From Roseovarius nitratireducens (GTDB lineage Bacteria; Pseudomonadota; Alphaproteobacteria; Rhodobacterales; Rhodobacteraceae): 64,000 bases of DNA. The stretch covers positions 124,001 through 188,000 of the forward strand of contig NZ_PDNI01000058.1 of the NCBI RefSeq assembly GCF_002925845.1, read 5' to 3'. The position numbers and the translations under genes were made by a program. Below, one piece after another: positions 52,233-62,542 of the stretch (position 1 is its first letter; each line of letters begins with the position of its first letter). The notes below the pieces were generated by a model, which saw only the letters and a list, made by a program, of their open reading frames with translations, was not told the DNA's origin and did not search any database.

Positions 52233-53912
52233 ATGGCCGAGAGGTTTCGCCTGACACTGGCACAGCTCAACCCGACGGTGGGCGACCTGGCGGGAAACGC
52301 CGCGCTTGCACGCGGGGCGTGGGACGAGGCGCGCGCGGCGGGGGCCGATCTGGTGGCGCTGCCCGAGATGTTCATCACCGGCTACAACATGCAGGACCTG
52401 GTACTGAAACCGGCCTTTCACCAGGCCGCGATTGCCGCCATCGAGGCGCTGGCGCGCGACTGCGCCGAGGGGCCGGCGCTGGCGATCGGCGGCCCCGCGC
52501 TCGACGGCGTCGGGCTCTACAACGCCTATTACGTGCTGCAGGGCGGGCGGATCACCGCGCGCGTGCTCAAGCATCACCTGCCCAACGAGACCGTGTTCGA
52601 CGAGAAGCGCCTGTTCGAGAGCGGGCAGGTCAACGGGCCCTATGCGGTGGGCGGGGTGCGCATCGGCTCGCCCATCTGCGAGGATAGCTGGTATCCGGAC
52701 GTGGCCGAGACGCTCGCCGAGACGGGGGCCGAGATGCTGCTGGTGCCCAACGGCTCGCCGCATTACCGCGAGAAGATGGCGCTGCGGCAGAACCACATGG
52801 TGGCGCGGGTGGTCGAGACCGGGCTGCCGCTCGCCTATCTCAACATGGTCGGCGGACAGGACGACCAGGTATTTGACGGCGGCTCCTTCGTGCTCAACCC
52901 GGGCGGTGGGCTGGCGATGCAGTTGCCGATGTTCGAGGAGGCGGTGGCGCAGGTCGATTTCGAGCGCGGCGCCGAGGGCTGGCGCGCGCGCCCCGGCGCG
53001 CTGGCGCATCTGCCCGGCGATCTGGAGCAGGATTACCACGCGATGGTTCTCGCGTTGCGCGACTACCTGCGCAAGGCCGGGTTCGAGCGGGTGCTGCTGG
53101 GCCTGTCGGGCGGGGTGGACAGCGCGATTGTCGCTACGATTGCCGTCGATGCGCTCGGGGCGGGGAATGTGCGCTGCGTGATGCTGCCCTCGGAATACAC
53201 GTCGGAGGCGTCGCTCGATGATGCGCGGGCCGTGGCCGAAAATCTCGGCTGCCGCTATGATACCGTGCCGATCTCGGCGGGGCGCGCGGCGATCACCGAC
53301 ACGCTCGCGCCGCTCTTCGCGGGCTGCGCGCCGGACATCACCGAGGAGAACATCCAGTCCCGGCTTCGCGGCCTCTTGCTGATGGCGCTTTCCAACAAGT
53401 TCGGCGAGATGCTGCTGACCACGGGCAACAAGTCCGAGGTGGCGGTGGGCTATGCCACGATCTACGGCGACATGGCGGGTGGCTACAATCCGATCAAGGA
53501 TCTTTACAAGACGCGGGTCTTCGACATCTGTCGCTGGCGCAACGCCAATCACCGGGTGTGGATGCGGGGGCAGGCGGGCGAGGTGATCCCGCCGCGGGTG
53601 ATCGACAAGCCGCCGAGCGCCGAGCTGCGCGCCGATCAGAAGGACAGCGACTCGCTGCCCGATTACCCGGTGCTCGATTCGATCCTCGACATCCTCGTGG
53701 ATCAGGACGGCTCGATCGCCGACTGCGTGGCGGCGGGCCATGACGCGGCGGATGCCCGGAAGGTGGAGCATTTGCTTTACATCAGCGAATACAAGCGCTT
53801 CCAGGCCGCGCCGGGGACAAGGCTGTCGTCGCGGGCCTTCTGGCTCGACCGGCGCTACCCGATCGTCAACCGCTGGCGCGACGCATCGGGCGAGGGGGGC
53901 GGCACCGGCTGA
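52233..53912 (+). CDS. nadE: Glutamine-dependent NAD+ synthetase
   Basis: A 559-residue two-domain enzyme making NAD+ from nicotinate adenine dinucleotide with glutamine nitrogen. The N-terminal nitrilase-type amidase has the triad Glu45 (LPEMFITGY), Lys113 (RVLKHHLPNE) and Cys149 (GSPICEDSW). The C-terminal synthetase has the PP-loop LSGGVDSAIVA and the TTGNKSEVAVGY segment. Length is typical. The ATG at 52233 follows GAGGGGACG. Convergent with the hybrid kinase, only 6 nt apart. Confidence 0.96.
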   Translation: MAERFRLTLAQLNPTVGDLAGNAALARGAWDEARAAGADLVALPEMFITGYNMQDLVLKPAFHQAAIAAIEALARDCAEGPALAIGGPALDGVGLYNAYYVLQGGRITARVLKHHLPNETVFDEKRLFESGQVNGPYAVGGVRIGSPICEDSWYPDVAETLAETGAEMLLVPNGSPHYREKMALRQNHMVARVVETGLPLAYLNMVGGQDDQVFDGGSFVLNPGGGLAMQLPMFEEAVAQVDFERGAEGWRARPGALAHLPGDLEQDYHAMVLALRDYLRKAGFERVLLGLSGGVDSAIVATIAVDALGAGNVRCVMLPSEYTSEASLDDARAVAENLGCRYDTVPISAGRAAITDTLAPLFAGCAPDITEENIQSRLRGLLLMALSNKFGEMLLTTGNKSEVAVGYATIYGDMAGGYNPIKDLYKTRVFDICRWRNANHRVWMRGQAGEVIPPRVIDKPPSAELRADQKDSDSLPDYPVLDSILDILVDQDGSIADCVAAGHDAADARKVEHLLYISEYKRFQAAPGTRLSSRAFWLDRRYPIVNRWRDASGEGGGTG

Positions 53913-53918
53913 GGCGGC

Positions 53919-56089
<2,171 letters not shown>

Positions 56090-56093
<4 letters not shown>

Positions 56094-56485
56094 TCCAGCC
56101 GCGCCGCGCGGCCCGCGTCCATCAGCGCGTGCAGCGGAGCGCGGTTGTCGATCTCCATCCGGATGACGCCAAAGCGCCCGTCGCTTTCGGCGATGTAGTA
56201 ATCCACCGGCGCCTCGTCCCCATTCTCGGAGACGAGCGTGGCGCACATGACATAAATGTCGTCCATCCTGAGGATGATCTCGTGGTTCTCGGTCGGGTAG
56301 TATCGGGTGACCGCGCCGGTCGCCAGATCGACATGGGGAAGTGCGCCGCCGAGCATCGAGCGACCCAGGCTGCGCTGCAACGTCGCCTGAAGCTGCGTGC
56401 GCAGCTCGTTGAGCGATTGAGCCTCTGCCCCGGTTGCGCAAAGCAGACCGAGCACCAGAAGCGCGGAGAGTGGCGAACGTGTCAT
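56090..56485 (-). CDS. Small exported protein coupled to the hybrid kinase
   Basis: A 131-residue precursor with a Sec signal peptide (LSALLVLGLLCATGAEA, cleavage before QSLNE). The mature part is about 108 residues: a helix LNELRTQLQATLQRSLGR, then a mixed alpha/beta region (YYPTENHEIILRMDDIYVMC; PVDYYIAESDGRFGVIRME). I do not recognise a family. The ATG at 56485 is preferred because AAGGA lies 11-15 nt upstream; starts at 56503 and 56521 are also in frame. The 4-nt overlap with the kinase suggests a periplasmic ligand-binding or accessory subunit of that sensor. Confidence 0.7.
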
Positions 56486-56666
56486 GCCGGGATCGTCCTT
56501 CATCCTGAATCGCCTGTGCATTGAACGCGCGCAGCGTTATCAAATCGTTTCCACGGGCGTTTCCTCGCGATCACCTTTGCGCGAGGTATTGCCGGGGGCC
56601 ACGCGGATGTGACTTGTCGGCGCTATGTCATGCGTCGCAACATGGCTGGATCATGCGGGGTGCGAT

Positions 56667-57473
56667 ATGCGGTTTGTCTTTTTCTTTCAGTTCATTCTGG
56701 TGCTTCTTGCGGCGCAGGGCGCGGCTGCCTGCGGCGCCGACAGCGACTGCCGGATCGGTGATCGGCACTACCGGATCGCATGGCCCGAGGACGCGCGCGC
56801 GCCGGTGGGCGCAATCGTCTTCGCGCATGGTTATCGCGGCTCGGCGGCGGCGGTGATGCGCAATAGCGGCCTGCGCCGCATGGCGGCGGAGGAGGGGCTC
56901 GCGCTTATCGCGCTCAAATCGCTGGATCGCGACTGGGTGATTCCCCACGCACCCGGCCACGCGGGCACCGACGGGGCCCGCGAATTCGCCTATGTCGAGG
57001 CGGTGCTGGCAGATGTCGCGCGGCGGTATCCGTTGGACACGGGCCGGGTGATGGGCGCGGGCTTTTCGTCCGGGGCCATGCTCATCTGGAACCTCGCCTG
57101 CGCCATGCCGGAGCGATTCGCGGGGTTTGTCGCCGTGGCCGGCACCTTCTGGCAGCGCCCGCCCGCGCGTTGCGCTACCCCGGTGGAGAGCCTCGTGCAT
57201 ATCCACGGCCAGAGCGACCCCACGGTGCCGCTGACGGGCCGCGCCATCCGCGAGACGTGGCAGGGCGACGTGCGCGAGGCGCTGTCGATGTATCGCCGCC
57301 TCGGCGGGTTCCACGCGGCACAGCCCGCGGGGATCGAGGGCCTGACCTGCGAGGGCTGGCGCAATGCGCGCGGTGAGATCCTTGATTTCTGCCTGCATCC
57401 GGGCGGGCACTCGCTGCGCACCGCCTATATCCGCGCGGGGTTGGACCGGCTGCGCGAGGCGGGGCAGATGTAG
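56667..57473 (+). CDS. Exported alpha/beta-hydrolase (polyhydroxybutyrate-depolymerase/LpqC-like)
   Basis: A 268-residue precursor with a hydrophobic signal peptide (FVFFFQFILVLLAAQGAAA). An esterase-type hydrolase follows: AIVFAHGYRGSAAAVM supplies the oxyanion segment, GAGFSSGAMLIWNLA the nucleophile Ser in GxSxG, and HGQSDPTVPL the acid Asp; LHPGGHS carries the His. This pattern matches poly(3-hydroxybutyrate) depolymerase/feruloyl-esterase-like enzymes of family LpqC. The substrate is unproven. The ATG at 56667 has only a weak site. Confidence 0.82.
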   Translation: MRFVFFFQFILVLLAAQGAAACGADSDCRIGDRHYRIAWPEDARAPVGAIVFAHGYRGSAAAVMRNSGLRRMAAEEGLALIALKSLDRDWVIPHAPGHAGTDGAREFAYVEAVLADVARRYPLDTGRVMGAGFSSGAMLIWNLACAMPERFAGFVAVAGTFWQRPPARCATPVESLVHIHGQSDPTVPLTGRAIRETWQGDVREALSMYRRLGGFHAAQPAGIEGLTCEGWRNARGEILDFCLHPGGHSLRTAYIRAGLDRLREAGQM

Positions 57474-57495
57474 CGCGCCACACCCCGGCGCCCGG

Positions 57496-57891
57496 TCACT
57501 CCCACCAGCGGTCGATGGCGGCGATGTCGTCGTCGGACCAGCCGAAATGGTGGGCGAATTCATGCACCACGACATGCGCCACCAGATCGGGCAGCGCCAC
57601 GTTGCCGCGGTCGCGCCATTCCTCGAGGATCGGCTCGCGGAAAATCCACACGGTGTCGGGGCCGAGCGGCTGGTCGAAGTGGGATTTCTCGGTCAGCGGG
57701 ATGCCTTCGTAGAGCCCGGTGAGATCGCGCGCGTCCTCGATTTCCATCTCGTCGAGGAGATGCGCGGGCGGCCAGTCCACGACCAGGAGCACCACCTCCG
57801 ATGCCGCGGCGCGGAACGCTGGCGGCAGCGCGTCGATGGCGTTTTGCGCGAGCCGCTCGAACGCGGCGAGGGAGGGGGGCGCCTGATCCAT
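57496..57891 (-). CDS. Zincin-like metallopeptidase family protein
   Basis: A 131-residue cytoplasmic protein of the small zincin-like metallopeptidase type 1 family. The zinc motif HEFAHHFG (VHEFAHHFGWSDDD) is at the C-terminal end, and LDEMEIEDARDLTGLYEGIP is the conserved central segment. Function within the family is not established. The ATG at 57891 is followed by an acidic N-terminus without signal peptide. It lies between two convergent or tandem genes without clear operon ties. Confidence 0.82.
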   Translation of the reverse strand: MDQAPPSLAAFERLAQNAIDALPPAFRAAASEVVLLVVDWPPAHLLDEMEIEDARDLTGLYEGIPLTEKSHFDQPLGPDTVWIFREPILEEWRDRGNVALPDLVAHVVVHEFAHHFGWSDDDIAAIDRWWE

Positions 57892-57957
57892 GCCCGTCCT
57901 ATCGGGCAGGGCGCGGGGTTTGTAAATATCCCTCCCGCACCCGTGGCCCCCCGCAGC

Positions 57958-58884
57958 TCAGAGCATCAGTTGATAGCTCGTCGGCAGGTAACGGTATCCT
58001 TCGCCCGCCTGCTCGACATAGCCGGTGCCGGGCCAGGGCATGTGATATCCCACGAACGGGATCTTGTCGGCGGCCAGCATACCCAGCAGGCGGCGGCGGG
58101 TTTCGACCGCCCTGGCCTTGTCCATGTCGAATTTCACCTCCCAGTCGGGATAGCCGAGCGACCAGACATAGTGATTGGCGAAATCGGCGGCGAGCAGCAG
58201 TTGCCTGCCCCCGCTTTCGATCATGTAGACGGTGTGCCCGGGGGTGTGGCCATGCGCGGCCATCGCGGTGATGCCGGAGGCGACGCTTGCGCCGTCGCCG
58301 ATCATCTCGGTCTGCTCGGCCAGCGGGCGCATCTTGGCCTCGAATGTCTGGTTGTCCATCGCCGCCCACGCGTCGAATTCGACACCTGACGTGACGTAGC
58401 GCGCATTGGCGAAGGTTGCGCCGCTCTCGCCCATCAGCCCGCCGATGTGGTCGCCGTGCATATGGGTGATGACCACGACGTCCACCTGATCGGGCGTGTA
58501 GCCCGCCGCCTGCAGCGCGCTCGTGATGCCCTCGGGGTTGAGCCCGGTGTCAAAGAGCACCAGCTCGCTGCCGGTGTTGACCACGGTGGGGGTAAAGAAG
58601 AACTGCGCCTGATCGGTCGGAATGTTGGCGGCCTCGGAGGCGGCGTTGAACGCGTCTTCGCTGACATTAAGGCCGAAGATCGAATGCGGGTCGGGGCGCG
58701 GCATGGTCGCGGCCAGAAGCGTCGTGACCTCGAACTCGCCGAGCGCCACGCGGTTGAACCGCGTCGTACCGGCGCCCATCATCGGCGCCGCGGCGCGCGC
58801 GACCGGGGCGGTGACGGCCGCCATCGGCAGCGCGGCGGCCGAGGCGAGGATGGAACGGCGGGTGAGGGTGGGTGCGCGTGACAT
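57958..58884 (-). CDS. Tat-exported MBL-fold metallo-hydrolase
   Basis: A 308-residue precursor. TLTRRSILASAAALP is a twin-arginine signal, cleaved near ARA/AAP. The metallo-beta-lactamase motif HMHGDHIGG gives the dinuclear site, with further His in HGHTPGHTVY and ANHYVW and Asp in LLAADF. Such exported MBL proteins include lactonases and arylsulfatase-like enzymes; the substrate is unknown. The ATG at 58884 has CAGGAGG 6-12 nt upstream. It diverges from the MFS transporter across 144 bp that contains two ACGCGT sites of unknown meaning. Confidence 0.87.
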   Translation of the reverse strand: MSRAPTLTRRSILASAAALPMAAVTAPVARAAAPMMGAGTTRFNRVALGEFEVTTLLAATMPRPDPHSIFGLNVSEDAFNAASEAANIPTDQAQFFFTPTVVNTGSELVLFDTGLNPEGITSALQAAGYTPDQVDVVVITHMHGDHIGGLMGESGATFANARYVTSGVEFDAWAAMDNQTFEAKMRPLAEQTEMIGDGASVASGITAMAAHGHTPGHTVYMIESGGRQLLLAADFANHYVWSLGYPDWEVKFDMDKARAVETRRRLLGMLAADKIPFVGYHMPWPGTGYVEQAGEGYRYLPTSYQLML

Positions 58885-59028
58885 GGAATCCTCCTGTCGG
58901 TTTGGTTTGGATCGACTGTAACGCGTCAGCATGTAGGGTGTGTGGCTCTCACGCAAAATTGAGAGGCCCGCGGCGTGCTACGAAATGTGCCGTTTTCCGC
59001 GCAGTTAAACGCGTGTAGCGTCGCCGCC

Positions 59029-60360
59029 ATGATGAGCCTTTTTGCCAACCGGAACTATGCCCGCCTGTTCGGCGCGCAGGTCGTCGCACTTCTGGGCACC
59101 GGGCTTCTGACCGTGGGGCTGGGTCTTCTGGCCTATGATCTCGCGGGGGCACGCGCGGGCGTGGTGCTGGGCACCGCCTACACCATCAAGATGGTGGCCT
59201 ATGTGGGCCTCTCGCCGCTGGCGCAGGCATGGGCGCTGCGCCTGCCGCGCAAGGCGGTGCTGATCGGGGCCGACGCGCTGCGCGGGGGCGTGGCGCTGTG
59301 CCTGCCCTTCGTCACCGAGCTGTGGCAGGTCTACGCCCTGATCTTCGTGCTGCAGGCGGCCTCGGCCACGTTTACCCCGGCCTACCAGGCGGTGCTGCCC
59401 GACATTCTGCCCGAGGAGCGCGAGTATACCCGCGCGCTGTCGCTGTCGCGCATGGCCTATGACCTCGAGAACCTGCTGAGCCCGGCGCTGGCGGGGTTGT
59501 TGCTGGCGGTGCTGAGCTATCACTGGCTGTTTGTCGGCACTTTCGCGGGCTTCGTCGTCTCCACGCTTCTCGTGGCACTATCGGCGATCCCGGCGCTGGG
59601 CCGCGCCGCCGCTGCGCGCCCGTTCCGCGAGCGGCTGTCGCGGGGCCTGCGCATCTACCTCGCGACGCCGCGGCTCCGGGGCCTCTTGTCGCTCAATCTC
59701 GCGGCGGCGGCGGTCGGGGCCTTCGTGCTGGTCAACACGGTGGTGCTGGTGCGCGCCGGGCTGGGCGGCGGCGAGAGTGGCCTGGCCATCGCGATGGCGG
59801 CGTTCGGCGCGGGGTCGATGGCGGCGGCGCTGTTGCTGCCGCGGCTGCTCGATCACCTGTCCGACCGGCGGGTGATGATGGCGGGCGCGCGGGGCCTCGC
59901 GGCGGTGGCGCTGGTCGCGGGGTCGGTGTTGTGGCTGGACGGGCTGCCGGGCTGGGTGGTGTTTCTCGCGGTCTGGGCGGTGTTCGGCTTTCTCTATTCG
60001 GCCATCCTCACGCCTTCGGGGCGGCTGTTGCGGCGCTCGGCCCATGCCGAGGACCGACCGGCGGTGTTCGCCGCGCAATTCGCGCTCAGCCATGCCTGCT
60101 GGCTGGGGACCTATCCGCTGGCCGGTTGGGCGGGAGAGGCGCTGGGCATGGGCCCGGCGTTGATGCTGCTGGCGGGGGTCGCGGGGCTGGGGCTGGTCGC
60201 GGCGGCGCGGCTGTGGCCCGCGAACCTGCCCGACGCGCCCGAGCACACGCATCCCGATCTGCCCGACGATCACCCGCACCTGCGCGCCCACGGCGGGCGC
60301 AGGCACGCGCATCCCTTCGTGATCGACGACGATCACCACGCCTGGCCCACCCACGGCTGA
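59029..60360 (+). CDS. MFS transporter with His-rich C-terminal tail
   Basis: A 443-residue membrane protein with 11-12 helices (start NYARLFGAQVVALLGTGLL; central loop FRERLSRGLRIYLATPRLRG), of the MFS_3/enterobactin-exporter-like group. The last 40 residues are cytoplasmic and His-rich (EHTHPDLPDDHPHLRAHGGR, then HAHPF and DDDHHAWPTHG, about ten His). This suggests metal binding, so a metal, metallophore or metal-linked efflux role is possible. Two ATGs in a row (59029, 59032) make the exact start uncertain and there is no strong ribosome binding site. Confidence 0.82.
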   Translation: MMSLFANRNYARLFGAQVVALLGTGLLTVGLGLLAYDLAGARAGVVLGTAYTIKMVAYVGLSPLAQAWALRLPRKAVLIGADALRGGVALCLPFVTELWQVYALIFVLQAASATFTPAYQAVLPDILPEEREYTRALSLSRMAYDLENLLSPALAGLLLAVLSYHWLFVGTFAGFVVSTLLVALSAIPALGRAAAARPFRERLSRGLRIYLATPRLRGLLSLNLAAAAVGAFVLVNTVVLVRAGLGGGESGLAIAMAAFGAGSMAAALLLPRLLDHLSDRRVMMAGARGLAAVALVAGSVLWLDGLPGWVVFLAVWAVFGFLYSAILTPSGRLLRRSAHAEDRPAVFAAQFALSHACWLGTYPLAGWAGEALGMGPALMLLAGVAGLGLVAAARLWPANLPDAPEHTHPDLPDDHPHLRAHGGRRHAHPFVIDDDHHAWPTHG

Positions 60361-60427
60361 GCGCCCGCCGCAATCTGGACAATCGCGCGCCCCTGTGACA
60401 AAGCCGCGGCACAGTCAGGAGACGCCG

Positions 60428-61753
60428 ATGACCACCACCCGTTTTGCCCCGTCGCCCACCGGATACATCCATGTGGGCAACCTGCGCACCGCGTTGATGA
60501 ATTACCTCATCGCCGCCAAGGCGGGGGGCACATTCATCCTGCGCATCGACGATACCGACCCGGAGCGCTCGCGCGAGGAATATGTCGACGCGATCAAGTA
60601 TGATCTCGAATGGCTGGGCCTGCACTGGGACCGGGTGGAGCGGCAATCCGAGCGGCTCGACCGCTATGCCGCAGCCGCCGACCGGCTGCGCGACATGGGC
60701 CGGTTCTACGAGGCGTTCGAGACGCCGACCGAGCTGGACCTGAAGCGCAAGAAACAGCTCAACATGGGCCGCCCGCCGGTCTATGACCGCGCCGCGCTGA
60801 GCCTCTCGGACGCGGAAAAGGCCGCGCTGCGCGCCGAGCGCGGCGATGGCGTCTGGCGGTTCAAGCTCGATCACGAGCGGATCGTCTGGCAGGACGGTAT
60901 CCTTGGCGAGGTGTCCATCGACGCGGCCTCGGTCTCGGACCCGGTGCTCATTCGCGGCGACGGGCAGGTGCTTTATACGCTGGCCTCGGTGGTGGATGAC
61001 GTGGAAATGGGCGTGACCCACGTGGTGCGCGGGTCGGACCACGTGACCAACACCGCGACGCAGATCCAGATCATCAAGGCGCTGGGCGGCACGCCGCCGC
61101 AATTCGCGCATCACTCGCTGCTGACCGGGCCGCAGGGCGAGGCGCTGTCGAAACGTCTCGGCACGCTTTCCCTGCGCGACCTGCGCGCGCGGGGGGTGGA
61201 GCCGATGGCGCTGCTGAGCCTGATGGCGCGGCTCGGCTCGGCCGATCCGGTGGAGCTGCGCAGCGACATGGCAGAGCTGATCGAGGGTTTCGACATCGAG
61301 CGGTTCGGCGCGGCACCGACCAAGTTCGACGAGCACGACCTGTTTCCGCTCACCGCCCGGATCGTCGCGGCGAAGCCCTACGACGAGGTGGCGGGGACCA
61401 TCGCGGCGCTGGGCGTGCCCGAGGCCCTCGGCCCGCAATTCTGGGAGGTCACGCGCGAGAACATCTCCACGCTGGGTGACCTGGAGGCTTGGTGGATCAT
61501 GTTCCGCGACGGGGCAGAGCCGGCGATCGACGAAGACGACCGGGAGTTCATCGCCGAGGCAATGGCGCTGCTGCCCGAGGGGCCGCATGACAACGAGACC
61601 TGGGGCAAGTGGACCGCGGCGGTCAAGGAGGCGACGGGACGCAAGGGCAAGGGCCTCTTCATGCCGCTGAGAAAGGCACTGACCGGGCAGGCGCACGGGC
61701 CCGACATGGCCCGCGTCCTGCCGCTCCTGCAAGTGATCCGCGCGAAGCGTTGA
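60428..61753 (+). CDS. gltX: Glutamyl-tRNA synthetase
   Basis: A 441-residue class I synthetase. The N-terminus [18 protein letters not shown] carries the HIGH-type HVGN, and the KMSKS loop is [10 protein letters not shown]. The long helical C-terminal part fits a bacterial GluRS. Alphaproteobacteria commonly carry two gltX genes, one of which may be specialised for tRNA-Gln; which one this is cannot be told. CAGGAGACGCCG precedes the ATG. purQ follows after an 82-nt gap. Confidence 0.92.
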   Translation: MTTTRFAPSPTGYIHVGNLRTALMNYLIAAKAGGTFILRIDDTDPERSREEYVDAIKYDLEWLGLHWDRVERQSERLDRYAAAADRLRDMGRFYEAFETPTELDLKRKKQLNMGRPPVYDRAALSLSDAEKAALRAERGDGVWRFKLDHERIVWQDGILGEVSIDAASVSDPVLIRGDGQVLYTLASVVDDVEMGVTHVVRGSDHVTNTATQIQIIKALGGTPPQFAHHSLLTGPQGEALSKRLGTLSLRDLRARGVEPMALLSLMARLGSADPVELRSDMAELIEGFDIERFGAAPTKFDEHDLFPLTARIVAAKPYDEVAGTIAALGVPEALGPQFWEVTRENISTLGDLEAWWIMFRDGAEPAIDEDDREFIAEAMALLPEGPHDNETWGKWTAAVKEATGRKGKGLFMPLRKALTGQAHGPDMARVLPLLQVIRAKR

Positions 61754-61835
61754 CCGGCACCGTCACCCGCGCGATGGACAAGCCCGCCGCCGCGCGCTAG
61801 AGCGGCGGCACAGCATCCATGAGAGGGCTCTTGTC

Positions 61836-62504
61836 ATGCACGCCGCCGTCATCGTCTTTCCCGGCTCCAACTGCGACCGCGATCTTGCCGTGGCTTTCGA
61901 GCGCGCGGGGGCGCGGGTCTCGATGGTCTGGCACAAGGACACGGCGCTGCCCGCAGGCGTCGATATCGTCGGCGTTCCGGGGGGCTTTTCCTACGGCGAT
62001 TACCTGCGCTGCGGCGCGATCGCGGCCAATTCGCCGATCTGCCGCGCGGTGGTGGCCCATGCCGACCGGGGCGGGCATGTTCTCGGCATCTGCAACGGCT
62101 TTCAGATCCTGACCGAAACGGGCCTGCTGCCCGGCGCGCTGCTGCGCAACGCGGGGCTGAAATACATCTGCAAGCCGGTGGACCTGACGGTCGTCACAAA
62201 CCAGAGCGTATTCACGCACGGGTACGACGCGGGCAGCATCATCACCGTGCCCGTGGCCCATCACGACGGCAATTACTTCGCCGACACGGCCACGCTCGAC
62301 CGGCTCGAAGCCGAGGACCGCGTTGCCTTTCGCTACGCCGACAATCCCAACGGATCGGCCCGCGACATCGCCGGGATCCTGTCGGAAAACCGCCGCGTGC
62401 TGGGCATGATGCCCCACCCCGAGCGGATGGCCGAGCCCGCCCACGGCGGCAGCGACGGCGCGGCCATGTTCGCGGGGCTGATGGGGGCGCTCGCACCCGC
62501 GTGA
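61836..62504 (+). CDS. purQ: Phosphoribosylformylglycinamidine synthase, glutaminase subunit
   Basis: A 222-residue class I amidotransferase that supplies ammonia to PurL in de novo purine synthesis. [17 protein letters not shown] at the N-terminus, [15 protein letters not shown], the nucleophile Cys in [11 protein letters not shown] and the catalytic His-Glu in GMMPHPERM are all in place. GAGAGGGCTCTTGTC precedes the ATG. purS and purL, its usual neighbours, are not beside it. Confidence 0.95.
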   Translation: MHAAVIVFPGSNCDRDLAVAFERAGARVSMVWHKDTALPAGVDIVGVPGGFSYGDYLRCGAIAANSPICRAVVAHADRGGHVLGICNGFQILTETGLLPGALLRNAGLKYICKPVDLTVVTNQSVFTHGYDAGSIITVPVAHHDGNYFADTATLDRLEAEDRVAFRYADNPNGSARDIAGILSENRRVLGMMPHPERMAEPAHGGSDGAAMFAGLMGALAPA

Positions 62505-62507
62505 CGC

Positions 62508-62536
62508 TTGAGGGCTAGGCGCGTGCGCTCTAGACT
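62508..62536 (+). promoter_or_regulatory. Promoter of the DctB-like kinase gene
   Basis: TTGAGG (62508-62513) and TAGACT (62531-62536) are separated by exactly 17 nt. The ATG at 62543 begins 6 nt after the -10 box, so a leaderless transcript is likely; no ribosome binding site is seen. Confidence 0.6.
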
Positions 62537-62542
62537 TGGGCA

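Noticed and set aside
58885-59028. Paired ACGCGT sites as an operator between the MBL hydrolase and MFS genes
   Set aside because: The hexamer is expected often in DNA of this composition, and the surrounding bases show no symmetry.
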